A stretch of 15,459 nt of DNA from positions 1 to 15,459 of the forward strand of contig JAGLTP010000608.1 in NCBI GenBank assembly GCA_023135215.1. The letters run 5' to 3'. This DNA is from Candidatus Heimdallarchaeota archaeon (GTDB taxonomy: Archaea; Asgardarchaeota; Heimdallarchaeia; Heimdallarchaeales; Heimdallarchaeaceae). Numbering within the stretch: position 1 is the first letter of the stretch; every line of letters begins with the position of its first letter. The notes under the pieces are model-generated. The model was not told the origin of the DNA. It did not search any database and saw only the letters and a list, made by a program, of their open reading frames with translations. Below are positions 1 through 7,411 of this stretch, piece by piece. A program made the translations under genes and the position numbers.

Positions 1-12
1 ATGAGTGTTTAT

Positions 13-18
13 GGAGGT
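13..18 (+). promoter_or_regulatory. Ribosome-binding site deciding the start of the zinc-ribbon gene
   Basis: GGAGGT lies seven bases before the ATG at 26. It matches the archaeal 16S 3' end and favours that ATG over the GTG at 5 or the ATG at 11. The site overlaps a TAA at 19-21 that could end an upstream gene outside the window. Confidence 0.6.
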
Positions 19-25
19 TAAAAAG

Positions 26-1006
26 ATGAAAAGTATAATGTGCCCAAATTGTAATGCTCCTTTGGAAATGGAAGAAACTCAATCTCATGTCACTTGCCCT
101 TATTGTAAAGTGACAAGCGAGCTAAAGAAAGTTAAAGAATTAGTCGAACATTTCATGTTGCCTGTGGATTATGATGCTGAACAGATTCGAACAGAATTGG
201 TTGGTGATATACTAAAGTATCCTGGCGCTCCAGAAGATCTACATAAATCACTAAAATTGAAAGATGTGAAACTTAAGTTCTATCCTTATTTTATTGTTAC
301 AGTTCATCTAAGAACTGAATACAAAGGTAATGGGGAATATGCAACTTTCAGTCATAGATACAAGTCAGGTTATCGAAATATAGACACACATCTTAAACCT
401 GAACAAGGTGTATTTGACGATGAAAGAGAATTCATTATTTATGCAGCGAAAGAAGTTAATCAAGATCTAATAAATTTTGAAATTTCTACTCGAGGAAAAA
501 GGTATTTCCAAGCTCAAGAAGCAAAAGAAGTCAAAGCAGGTGTTGTTAAAAGTATATTCGATTTAGAACAAGCAAAAGCAGAAGCGATTAATTCTATGAG
601 AGAAATTCACAAAGGATTAATGTTAAAGGAGTTAGCACAAATTTTAGAAGTTAGAGATAAGCCAGAAGTAAAAGGTGTATATTTGTTACATATTCCTTTC
701 TATTTCCTAAAATTTGAAGCAGGTAACAAACAATTCGAAGCAATTTTAGATGGAGCTACTGGCAGAACAGTAATCACTCAAATACCAAGAGAAGCGTCAT
801 ATTGGATACAAATTAGTCTATTATCTGTTTTGTTTGGAGCTATAGGACTTGGAGGAATTTTCTTAGCAGTAAATCCATTAATTAGTAGTATGGATTTCAG
901 TTATTTTGGTATCTTTGCAGCAATTGCTGGAATTATCTTTACAATCCGTGTCTTACAATTGGGGCTTAAATCTAGGTTTAGGGAAACCCGTAGGAGAAAA
1001 AGATAA
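26..1006 (+). CDS. Zinc-ribbon protein with two C-terminal membrane helices
   Basis: Function unknown; 326 aa from the chosen start. The N-terminus holds a rubredoxin-like zinc ribbon with Cys6, Cys9, Cys24 and Cys27 in two CPxC knuckles, likely binding one zinc. Residues about 40-255 form a soluble mixed alpha/beta region. Its last part (YLLHIPFYFLKF, then an ILDGATGRTV turn) resembles segments seen in other archaeal zinc-ribbon membrane proteins. Two hydrophobic segments follow at about 261-282 and 293-314, and the protein ends in a very basic tail (RETRRRKR), so the tail is probably cytoplasmic. A hairpin-anchored cytoplasmic protein is the simplest topology. The ATG at 26 is chosen because GGAGGT lies at the right distance; a GTG at 5 would add seven residues. 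The gene ends in TAA and is followed by a poly-T tract. The fold description is seen in the sequence; any role is unknown. Confidence 0.85.
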   Translation: MKSIMCPNCNAPLEMEETQSHVTCPYCKVTSELKKVKELVEHFMLPVDYDAEQIRTELVGDILKYPGAPEDLHKSLKLKDVKLKFYPYFIVTVHLRTEYKGNGEYATFSHRYKSGYRNIDTHLKPEQGVFDDEREFIIYAAKEVNQDLINFEISTRGKRYFQAQEAKEVKAGVVKSIFDLEQAKAEAINSMREIHKGLMLKELAQILEVRDKPEVKGVYLLHIPFYFLKFEAGNKQFEAILDGATGRTVITQIPREASYWIQISLLSVLFGAIGLGGIFLAVNPLISSMDFSYFGIFAAIAGIIFTIRVLQLGLKSRFRETRRRKR

Positions 1007-1007
1007 G

Positions 1008-1019
1008 TTTAAAGATATA
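1008..1019 (+). promoter_or_regulatory. Putative TATA box for the HAD gene
   Basis: TTTAAAGATATA sits just after the stop of the zinc-ribbon gene. Archaeal start sites usually lie about 25 bases downstream, which here would give a leader of roughly 25-30 bases before the ATG at 1067. The same TTTAAAGAT core precedes the ATP synthase A gene. Confidence 0.4.
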
Positions 1020-1027
1020 CCTACTTC

Positions 1028-1036
1028 TTTTTTTTT
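1028..1036 (+). terminator. Poly-T terminator after the zinc-ribbon gene
   Basis: Nine consecutive T bases lie 22 bases after the stop codon. This is the usual form of an intrinsic archaeal terminator, which needs no hairpin. It overlaps the presumed leader region of the next gene. Confidence 0.5.
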
Positions 1037-1066
1037 ATTCATATATTTAATTGGAAATGTGATTTC

Positions 1067-1792
1067 ATGAATGATAAGATTCCTATATTCATAGATTTTG
1101 GGGGGACTCTAGTAGATACAATAGAAATAACTCGATTAATGTTCAAAAAAGCTCTGAATCGTACCTTCTCCAATGAGCAGATAATCAAAATGTACAAAGA
1201 TGCATCAAACAAAAAGATGAGTATGATGTTGTTTTTCAAATACCCTGTCAATCCAATCAAGCTTATGCTCAACAAGAAGAAGATGAGAAGAATTCAAGAA
1301 GAATTGTTCCTTGATGAAGTTAAATTACACCCTAAAGCTAAACAAACTCTCGAAAAGATAAAGAAACATGGTGAATATACTCTAATTCTAGTCACTCAAA
1401 ATCCAACTATGGAAAATGAAGATCAATCTAAACAGATAATAAAGAAGCTTTTTGGAAATAAGAACCCATTTGATCTCATTTTAGCAGGTGAAGATAAGAC
1501 TACAATGATTAGTGATCATTTCAGCACAGAATCAATTTCCAAAGGAGTTTTTATTGGTGATTTACCTAACGACATACTTAATGCAGAAATGCTCGGGATT
1601 CCCTGTATTGGTGTAACTTGGGGGTATTCTTCTGAATCTGAGCTAGAAACACCTTACATTGCAGAAGATTTTGAAGAATTATATGAACTAGTAACAGATC
1701 ACTTGGAAGATTTGAAAGAGGATTCAGCTGAAGAAGAAATAGAGGAAATCGAGTTCGAAGAGGAAATTAATGGTTATGAATTTGTAGAATAA
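1067..1792 (+). CDS. HAD-superfamily hydrolase, phosphoglycolate-phosphatase-like, with acidic tail
   Basis: A 241-aa haloacid-dehalogenase-fold protein, probably a cytosolic phosphatase of unknown substrate. Motif I is DFGGTLVD, with the nucleophile Asp10. The second Asp of the usual DxDGT is Gly12, so the normal acid/base residue is missing. Motif II is the strand LILVT with Thr110. Lys159 is a motif III candidate. Motif IV is GDLPND (Asp165, Asp169) followed by NAEMLGIP, as in the phosphoglycolate phosphatase group. A helical cap fits residues about 20-95. Residues 216-241 are strongly acidic and look like a disordered tail. The start has GTGAT at 1059-1063 as a short ribosome-binding site. 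The gene converges on ATP synthase H with six bases between the stops. The fold is confident; activity is uncertain because of Gly12. Confidence 0.85.
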   Translation: MNDKIPIFIDFGGTLVDTIEITRLMFKKALNRTFSNEQIIKMYKDASNKKMSMMLFFKYPVNPIKLMLNKKKMRRIQEELFLDEVKLHPKAKQTLEKIKKHGEYTLILVTQNPTMENEDQSKQIIKKLFGNKNPFDLILAGEDKTTMISDHFSTESISKGVFIGDLPNDILNAEMLGIPCIGVTWGYSSESELETPYIAEDFEELYELVTDHLEDLKEDSAEEEIEEIEFEEEINGYEFVE

Positions 1793-1798
1793 ATGGAA

Positions 1799-2128
1799 TT
1801 AACCTTCCTTACCTAATTTCAGAATAAAATCAGTTATTTGTTCTACTACTTCAGGGATTCTATCTTTTATTTTGTTTCTGAGCAAATCAGTTTCGTCTCT
1901 AGCTTGTTTTATAATTTCTTCGTATTTTGTTGTATCTTTTGCATCTTCCATTCTCTTTTTTAGAATCTCTCTGGACTCAGTTTTTGCGCTCTCAATACGT
2001 CTTATTCTATCACTTTGAGCTTTTTCTAGTAACAGATTAACCTCATTTTGAGCATCATTTATCATTTGATCTGCTTTTTGTTCAGCAATCTTTATTTGTT
2101 TAATCAGTTCATGTTCCTTTGATGACAC
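1799..2128 (-). CDS. atpH: A-type ATP synthase subunit H (peripheral stalk)
   Basis: A 109-aa, highly charged, almost wholly alpha-helical protein of the AhaH/V-type G family. It pairs with subunit E as a right-handed coiled coil to form the peripheral stalks that hold A3B3 against rotation. The N-terminal part (HELIKQIKIAEQKADQMI) and the Ala/Lys/Glu-rich heptads to about residue 80 match the family, as does the size. I chose the GTG at 2126-2128 because GGTGAT at 2133-2138 is correctly spaced; a GTG at 2137 would add three residues. The gene stands apart from E and the main operon. Its start overlaps the start of subunit C on the opposite strand, so its promoter must lie inside the C coding sequence. 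Its 3' end converges on the HAD gene. Confidence 0.85.
   Translation of the reverse strand: MSSKEHELIKQIKIAEQKADQMINDAQNEVNLLLEKAQSDRIRRIESAKTESREILKKRMEDAKDTTKYEEIIKQARDETDLLRNKIKDRIPEVVEQITDFILKLGKEG
2091..2098 (+). promoter_or_regulatory. Possible TATA box for subunit C inside the H coding sequence
   Basis: TTTATTTG lies 24-31 bases before the C start codon at 2122, the distance expected for a leaderless archaeal transcript. No ribosome-binding site precedes C, which fits leaderless translation. The match is weak in an AT-rich background. Confidence 0.25.
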
Positions 2129-3177
2129 AAATATCACCTGATATAGCTTTTCTTACAAGTTACATAAGAGGTCAGTATGCTAAACTTCTTACTGTAGAAG
2201 ATTTCGAGAACTTGATAAATAAACCTTATGAAGCCTTCATAAATGAAATAAAAGCTTTTGATATTGGTGAGAGATTAAAACAAGAACCTGCATATAAGTC
2301 TCATGAAATAGAACGATTTTTAACATCAAAATTTATTGATCAGTTTGATTTCTTACTGAATAATTCCCCAAAATGGTCCAAAGATTTCTTAGAATCTTAT
2401 ACAACTAAATTTGAGGTTATAAATATCCAAAGAATAATAAGATACCTGTACGCTAAAGCTGATATTGATTTGAGAGAGGTTATAAATTTACGTGGTCAGG
2501 AATTGCTTGGAAGAACTGCATTTATGTCGCGTCTTCTACAAAGCAATGATTTAATAGAACTAATAGAAAAATTAAAAGAATCTGAATATCGTGAAGAAGT
2601 TGTAGTAGCTGAAAAATTATTCAGTAAGATTGAAGACATTTGGCCATTTGAGTTCGCAATTGAGAGTTTTTATCTAAAGCAAATGATGGACAAAGCAGAG
2701 AAACTAAAAAGAAGTCAAAGAGAAGGAGCTCTTTTCTTCGTAAAACATGAAATCTTTAAGAATTTGTTATTAGTTATTCTAAAAGCAGATTTTGTAGAAG
2801 TTGATGTCAATGAAGCTATGAAATTGCTAACTCTTCCTGAAGAGTTTCCATTTAAAAATCAGATAATGAAGATGATGGAAGTTCAGGACTTACAAACAGA
2901 TTTAGAAATACTGAAAAGACTAAGATTTGAGAAAATTACAAAAGGTATAGAATTGTATGAGAAAGATAAAATGTTTCTTCATATCGAGATTGGTATTAGA
3001 GCAAATGAACATGAAATAATGATAAAATCCTTTCATAATGATTTTGGTATATTGAGTGTTCTTAGCTACTTAAAACATTATGAGACTCAAATTCAAGATT
3101 TAACTAAGCTTTTGTATTTAAAGGAATATAGATTCCCAATAGAAAAAACTAGAGAATTGATTATCAATCTAGTTTAG
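2122..3177 (+). CDS. atpC: A-type ATP synthase subunit C (central stalk, d-like)
   Basis: A 351-aa protein of the vATP-synt_AC39 family (A-type C, eukaryotic V-type d). It is a funnel-shaped, all-helical socket joining the D/F shaft to the membrane K ring. The N-terminal AFLTSYIRGQYAKLLT region is the family's first conserved helix. The rest is helical with the three-fold repeated look of the family, including the RIIRYLYAKADIDLREVINLRG stretch, and length is typical. The ATG at 2122 is the only reasonable start, since the first conserved helix begins about residue 9; TTG at 2119 is an alternative. There is no ribosome-binding site. The orientation is odd: C is on the plus strand, convergent with K (17 bp between stops) and overlapping H head to head, whereas it usually lies between E and F on the same strand. 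Confidence 0.9.
   Translation: MTQISPDIAFLTSYIRGQYAKLLTVEDFENLINKPYEAFINEIKAFDIGERLKQEPAYKSHEIERFLTSKFIDQFDFLLNNSPKWSKDFLESYTTKFEVINIQRIIRYLYAKADIDLREVINLRGQELLGRTAFMSRLLQSNDLIELIEKLKESEYREEVVVAEKLFSKIEDIWPFEFAIESFYLKQMMDKAEKLKRSQREGALFFVKHEIFKNLLLVILKADFVEVDVNEAMKLLTLPEEFPFKNQIMKMMEVQDLQTDLEILKRLRFEKITKGIELYEKDKMFLHIEIGIRANEHEIMIKSFHNDFGILSVLSYLKHYETQIQDLTKLLYLKEYRFPIEKTRELIINLV
2133..2138 (-). promoter_or_regulatory. Ribosome-binding site for subunit H
   Basis: GGTGAT on the minus strand lies four bases before the GTG at 2126-2128. It decides this start over the GTG at 2135-2137, which the site itself overlaps. The site lies within codons of the opposing subunit C gene. Confidence 0.5.
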
Positions 3178-3194
3178 TTTCACTTTTTACATAA

Positions 3195-3662
3195 TCACGG
3201 AACCAAGCTTAAGAGTATGAATGCGATTAGTAATCCATATATTGCTAAAGCTTCACCTAATCCAAGGTAGATTAGATTAGGAGTAAAGACTTCAGGATTT
3301 GCAGTTATGGATCCAATGGCTGCTGGTTCTCCTTTTGCAAGAGTAATCGCTGCTCCCAAATTTGAAACAACCATGACAAACATAGCTCCAATGAAGATAT
3401 ATCCATGCGTTTCAGTGAAAGTACCTATTCCCTGAAGAGGACCACTGATTTTTGTGTACATAACGAAAGCTATCAAAAGGCCATAAATTGCCAATGCTTC
3501 TGCTAAAGCTAGGTAAATCAAGATGAACATATTCAATTTCTGTTTTTCTGCTACAGCTGCAGCAGCTGCTTGTACCCCTTTTGCAAGTGGGATTCCAGCT
3601 CCTAAGATTGTTAGCATAGTACCTGCTATTCCAATTATTCCCAATAATAAACTGTTAACCAT
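3195..3662 (-). CDS. atpK: A-type ATP synthase subunit K (duplicated proteolipid, c-ring)
   Basis: A 155-aa membrane rotor subunit with four helices as two homologous hairpins: about 4-26 with 43-69, and 87-109 with 127-152. Each outer helix carries the ion-binding Glu in nearly the same motif: AEALAIYGLLIAF (Glu55) and GEALAIYGLLIAF (Glu137). The polar loops contain the KGVQAAAAA and AKGEPAA turns that contact the central stalk. Eukaryotic V-type c has lost one carboxylate; this protein keeps both, so each chain carries two ions. The glutamines seen in sodium-binding rings such as Enterococcus NtpK are absent and Ala follows each Glu, so proton use is inferred. The start overlaps the end of I by eight bases, implying coupled translation. 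It is the last gene of the leftward operon and converges on C. Confidence 0.93.
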   Translation of the reverse strand: MVNSLLLGIIGIAGTMLTILGAGIPLAKGVQAAAAAVAEKQKLNMFILIYLALAEALAIYGLLIAFVMYTKISGPLQGIGTFTETHGYIFIGAMFVMVVSNLGAAITLAKGEPAAIGSITANPEVFTPNLIYLGLGEALAIYGLLIAFILLSLVP

Positions 3663-5679
3663 ATTTACTCACATCAATTTGTTTGTTAAATACAAATATT
3701 GGCTTATGTTGTATCCCACTCCCTTCATAGAATTTGCTGAAAAACTCATAAAAGTGTAATCGTATAGTTTGTACAAATACAAGTAGTCCTTCAAGAATTA
3801 AAACGATAATATTTCCTATTATTAAAATTAAAATCTGCACTATTATAATACCTGATTGTTCTGCAAGTGTATTAATTACACTTAAAAAAACCACATGTGA
3901 AATTAACATTGCAAGCATTCTTCCATATGAGATAGTATTGCTGATAAATGAACTAAAAGATTCTAATAGATTCATCAACCCCATCCCTATTCCTCCTAAG
4001 AAATTTCTTAAAATATTCTTTCGCTTTTCTTTAAGAAAAATACTTGCAATCCCCTGACCAAATAATGATAATCCGACTCCAATTATTAATGAAATTAGAC
4101 CAACTAGAGCTAATTTATCTGGTGAAACACCAAAATTAATGATACCAAGAGAACTCAAAAAATATAATATAGCAGCATACAGTGCTATCTGAGCCCATGT
4201 TTCTTTAAGTAATTCTTCATATTCTCTATGTCTAATCTGATTTATCATTCTTAAAATCAACCCCAAAATTACATGTATTGAACCGATAATTAATGTGATA
4301 TTGAAAATTTCAGTCAATTTATGTATTGGACTTAGAATTGGATATTCTTGTCCAAACAAACTATGAATGCCCAAAATCTCTGAAATTTCGTAACCAAATG
4401 CTTCACCAAAAACAAATGCTCCTAGTATGAAGGATGAAAACCCAACTGCAAATACTAAAATAAACATTTGCCGTACACTTCTTTTCAAACCCTTTGCAAG
4501 AATACCTAGAATTCCTATGGAGATAAGTATTAAACCATGACCTGCATCACCAAACATAATCCCAAAAAATATACTAAAAGTAAAAATAAAGAATATTGTT
4601 GGATCAACTTCTTTTGCTGAAGGCAATCCGTATAACCCAACAACTGATCGGAAAGCTCTAATAACTGAATTTTGAGATTCTATAATTGGAATATTCTTTG
4701 TTTCTTCATCCGGATAGTTAAAAATTAAAACTACTTCTCGAAAATTGGTCATTTGTTCATCTATAGTTTTCTGATCTCTTTGCGCAACCCAACCTTGAAA
4801 AACTGCAGTTTTTTTAGTTCTTCTTGCAGAGACATAAATGCGTAGGAAATGACTAAAGCTTTCAATAGATAGCTTCAAAGCAATTATTTTTTCTTTATTT
4901 TTAATCGCAAATTCGTTTAATTCATTTTCAAAATCCTTTAGTTCTTGATTCAACAAAATACTTTTACGGTTGATTTCATCTTCAATCTCTAATTTGCTTA
5001 AGTGAACTGGTCCCTCATGTTCATGTTCAAACCATCTAACTGTTGAAAGGTCTTTAATGAGTTTTGTAATTTCTCCTTTTTTTCCTTGAGCAAAAATGAG
5101 GAATTTGTTTTGAATAAGAGGAATCACTTCACTTTTCTTAATTTGTTTTGTAAATTCTTCAGCATCCTCTATTTTTGATGTAGTTAATACACCAATGAGT
5201 GTCCTTTCTGTTTCTTTTACTTCGTAAGGATGTTCCTCTTCTAATAACCTAAATCCCTTTTCAATGATATCATTAGTTTCTGTTTGTTCTTTTCTCTTCT
5301 GGAGTTGTTCTCTTAATTCTAGTACTTCATTTTTTAGTAAATTAATTAGCTCTTCTAATTTAATCTCTATTTCATCTATGTTATCCCAATTCTGAAAAAG
5401 AGGTTTAGCTATTGGTTGTTTCTTAAAGGACCTTGATATTTTTTGTCCTAGTCTTTCTTTCGGTTCAGGTATTGAACTAACCAAATCGTTATATGCATTT
5501 TCTAATTGACGAATTTTATCTAATCTTGAGGGATTGCAATAATCTTCAAGTTCTTCAATTGATATAGATTCTCTTGGCATAAATTTCTCTGTTTCTGCTA
5601 AGACAACCACTATTTTTGGAAAATCCTCTATAGGAGTGATGATTGTTGCTTCTAACATAGTTTTAGGAACCAGACTCAT
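3655..5679 (-). CDS. atpI: A-type ATP synthase subunit I (membrane stator, a-like)
   Basis: A 674-aa homologue of V-type subunit a. With the K ring it forms the ion path, and its cytoplasmic domain anchors the peripheral stalks. Residues about 1-350 are soluble and helical, with two long coiled-coil arms. From about 360 there are roughly eight membrane helices. The family hallmark FFGIMFGDAGHGLIL lies near 370-384. The essential channel arginine is Arg587 in SYGRMLAM, and Arg640 in QTIRLHFYEFFSKFYEGSG is the second conserved arginine. The ATG at 5679 is chosen because AAGGTG (5684-5689) precedes it; an upstream ATG at 5706 would add nine residues and overlap E. The gene starts one base after the E stop and overlaps K by eight bases. 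Confidence 0.95.
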   Translation of the reverse strand: MSLVPKTMLEATIITPIEDFPKIVVVLAETEKFMPRESISIEELEDYCNPSRLDKIRQLENAYNDLVSSIPEPKERLGQKISRSFKKQPIAKPLFQNWDNIDEIEIKLEELINLLKNEVLELREQLQKRKEQTETNDIIEKGFRLLEEEHPYEVKETERTLIGVLTTSKIEDAEEFTKQIKKSEVIPLIQNKFLIFAQGKKGEITKLIKDLSTVRWFEHEHEGPVHLSKLEIEDEINRKSILLNQELKDFENELNEFAIKNKEKIIALKLSIESFSHFLRIYVSARRTKKTAVFQGWVAQRDQKTIDEQMTNFREVVLIFNYPDEETKNIPIIESQNSVIRAFRSVVGLYGLPSAKEVDPTIFFIFTFSIFFGIMFGDAGHGLILISIGILGILAKGLKRSVRQMFILVFAVGFSSFILGAFVFGEAFGYEISEILGIHSLFGQEYPILSPIHKLTEIFNITLIIGSIHVILGLILRMINQIRHREYEELLKETWAQIALYAAILYFLSSLGIINFGVSPDKLALVGLISLIIGVGLSLFGQGIASIFLKEKRKNILRNFLGGIGMGLMNLLESFSSFISNTISYGRMLAMLISHVVFLSVINTLAEQSGIIIVQILILIIGNIIVLILEGLLVFVQTIRLHFYEFFSKFYEGSGIQHKPIFVFNKQIDVSKYG

Positions 5680-5680
5680 T

Positions 5681-6322
5681 TTACACCTTTCCAAATAGTA
5701 AATCATTAATTTTAGATCGTATCGTATCTCTACTAGCTTCTAGCAAATTTTCAATTGTATGGTCTATTCTTATTCTTTCCTCTCTATCCGTAAGGACAAA
5801 CCCTCCGAATGTTTTTAATCCTGATGTTTCTATTATGAAATTTGTTTCTCTTCTTTTTTTGATTTCAGTAAGAATCTCTTCTACAATTTTCTTATCTTTT
5901 TTATCGATTAATATTTTCATATTTTTATCTTTAATATTGATAATAGATGAGTTTAGCCTATTCTTTATGTATTCCTTATAACTGGATTCTAATCGAAAGT
6001 TTGACATTTCCTTTTCTATTCTCTCAAATACTTCATCTATTGAAGCTTCTTTAGATTGAATCAAAATTCTCTTCGCCTTCTGCTGATATTCACTTTCAAA
6101 TCTTTTTTTAATAAACTCAAATCTGGAAACTTCTTTTTCTATTTCTTTGTTTTTTGTTTCAGTAACAAGTTTTTGCGTTTCCTTTTCAAGAATTTCCAAT
6201 TGTAATTTAGCTTCTTTTCTAATTTTCTTTACTTCTTTTGAAGCTTCTTGTAAGATTTTATTAATTAATCTGGTTAAATTATCTGTGTCTGCTTCATTTG
6301 TTTTCTTTTTTTCCTCTTTCAT
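5681..6322 (-). CDS. atpE: A-type ATP synthase subunit E (peripheral stalk)
   Basis: A 213-aa protein. Residues about 1-110 form a long, Lys/Glu-rich amphipathic helix that pairs with H in the peripheral stalk. Residues about 115-213 form the globular head that binds the top of the B subunit. The C-terminal signature is GGFVLTDREERIRIDHT, followed by a helix ending in LLFG, as in archaeal and eukaryotic E. Size fits the family (about 185-230). I chose the ATG at 6322 because GTGAT at 6327-6331 lies four bases upstream and can pair with the 16S 3' end; that same GTG at 6331 is an alternative start adding three residues. The gene follows the UspA-like gene by 12 bases and precedes I by one, so it is in the same transcript. 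Its partner H is encoded elsewhere in the locus. Confidence 0.9.
   Translation of the reverse strand: MKEEKKKTNEADTDNLTRLINKILQEASKEVKKIRKEAKLQLEILEKETQKLVTETKNKEIEKEVSRFEFIKKRFESEYQQKAKRILIQSKEASIDEVFERIEKEMSNFRLESSYKEYIKNRLNSSIINIKDKNMKILIDKKDKKIVEEILTEIKKRRETNFIIETSGLKTFGGFVLTDREERIRIDHTIENLLEASRDTIRSKINDLLFGKV
5684..5689 (-). promoter_or_regulatory. Ribosome-binding site for subunit I
   Basis: AAGGTG is embedded in the last codons of E and lies four bases before the ATG at 5679. It favours that start over the upstream ATG at 5706. Confidence 0.5.
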
Positions 6323-6334
6323 TTCTATCACTTT

Positions 6335-6772
6335 CTAAACTGGAAAAAGAAGTACAGGGATATCTGATAATTCAATCACATATCTAATATGATTCTTCAA
6401 TAGTCTCTTAGCTATTCTTTCTCGCTTAGATCCTACAACAATAAAATCAACATCTTCAATTTTGGATGTTTCAATTATTGTTTCTGCAACAATTCCTTCT
6501 TTAATTTCATATGTTATATATAAGTGAGTATTAGAAAATGCTATCTTTAGATTTTTGAGTGTATTATTACTTTCACTTTTACTAGTCTCTAATACTTCTT
6601 TAACTGTTTTTCCCCTAAATATGGCTAAATGTTCTAAAGTTTCAGAATCCATAACAGTGAGCAGGTAAATTTCAGTAACCCAATCTTCAAAGAAGTTTAT
6701 TATACTTTTAATTAAATTTTCTCCGCTTTCGAAGTCACTTATTGCAACTAGGGCTTTTTTAATATTTTTCAC
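6335..6772 (-). CDS. UspA-like protein inside the ATP synthase operon
   Basis: A 145-aa single universal-stress-protein-like (Rossmann-like, adenine nucleotide alpha hydrolase) domain. It begins with the typical strand KKALVAIS followed by Asp13, has a middle strand EIYLLTVMD, and ends with VDFIVVGSKRERIAKRLL and the final strand IPVLLFPV. ATP-binding Usp proteins carry G-2x-G-9x-G-(S/T). Here the first Gly (Gly114) is kept, the second is Arg117, and the later Gly-Ser is Asn127-His128, so canonical ATP binding is unlikely. It starts at a GTG 14 bases inside the end of D and stops 12 bases before E, so it is almost certainly co-transcribed. An ATT at 6761-6763, after GGTGA, is a possible but unusual alternative start. 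Family assignment is fairly sure; a link to ATP synthase assembly or control is inferred from position only. Confidence 0.75.
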   Translation of the reverse strand: MKNIKKALVAISDFESGENLIKSIINFFEDWVTEIYLLTVMDSETLEHLAIFRGKTVKEVLETSKSESNNTLKNLKIAFSNTHLYITYEIKEGIVAETIIETSKIEDVDFIVVGSKRERIAKRLLKNHIRYVIELSDIPVLLFPV

Positions 6773-7409
6773 CCCTCATCTTAATTTTTTTATTTTCCAT
6801 TTTTTGTTTGAGTTTTTTTATTGTGTATATGTTTTCCAATTCATTGGATTCAAGTACATCTTCTATATGTTTTATAGTTTTTTGAAATCTTACACGATAA
6901 ATCTTGTCAAGAGCATTTAGATTTAATTGAATAGACTGAAGACTTCTAATAATTCGATAAGCTAAAGCTTCTATTTCAGCGATTTGAACAACTAATTCGA
7001 ATGTCTCTCTAAAACGTCGGGCAGTAACCCACAAAAGACTTGATATCCCAAAAAACCCATATGAAAGTTCAGGAAGATGCTCTATATTTAAATCATTGTA
7101 AACGACTCCCATGTATTCTAAAGGTTTTGAATCAATTGCAACTTCTTTAGGGACGGTATCGCTGAAAATATTAATCATATCTCTACCTAATTCTGATTCT
7201 GTTTTAACATATTCAATGTAAGATTCACTTAGATTTTTCTCCATTTCTCTTCTGCGAGTTCTAACTTCTGCAGTAATTATATGAAGCTTCATTAGTAAAG
7301 CCTCATATTTTTCTCTAAGAAGATCATAGGCTCTTTCAACCAACTTAAGTTTCCTTTTGTATTTCAGTAAATTATCCTTTGTTGGTGGTATGGTTATTGC
7401 CTCTCTCAT
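6759..7409 (-). CDS. atpD: A-type ATP synthase subunit D (rotor shaft)
   Basis: A 216-aa homologue of V-type D and functional counterpart of F-type gamma. It forms the central shaft that turns inside A3B3 and binds F and C. The family start is visible (IPPTKDNLLKYKRKLKLVERAYDLL), then a long N-terminal helix, a short globular part at about 80-125, and a long C-terminal helix (FRETFELVVQIAEIEALAYRI onward) that pairs with the first as an antiparallel coiled coil. The lysine-rich end is typical. The start is taken at the ATG at 7409 because GGAGA at 7416-7420 is well spaced; a TTG at 7415 overlaps the B stop and would add two residues. D lies two bases after B and overlaps the UspA-like gene by 14 bases. 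Confidence 0.93.
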   Translation of the reverse strand: MREAITIPPTKDNLLKYKRKLKLVERAYDLLREKYEALLMKLHIITAEVRTRRREMEKNLSESYIEYVKTESELGRDMINIFSDTVPKEVAIDSKPLEYMGVVYNDLNIEHLPELSYGFFGISSLLWVTARRFRETFELVVQIAEIEALAYRIIRSLQSIQLNLNALDKIYRVRFQKTIKHIEDVLESNELENIYTIKKLKQKMENKKIKMRGEKY

Positions 7410-7411
7410 TT

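Noticed and set aside
1..21. ATG AGT GTT TAT GGA GGT TAA in frame 1
   Set aside because: It may be the tail of an upstream gene, but seven codons at a window edge cannot support a gene call.
3523..3759. A 78-codon plus-strand frame antisense to K and I
   Set aside because: It is the complement of the Ala-rich loop of K and the tail of I, both of which are certain genes.
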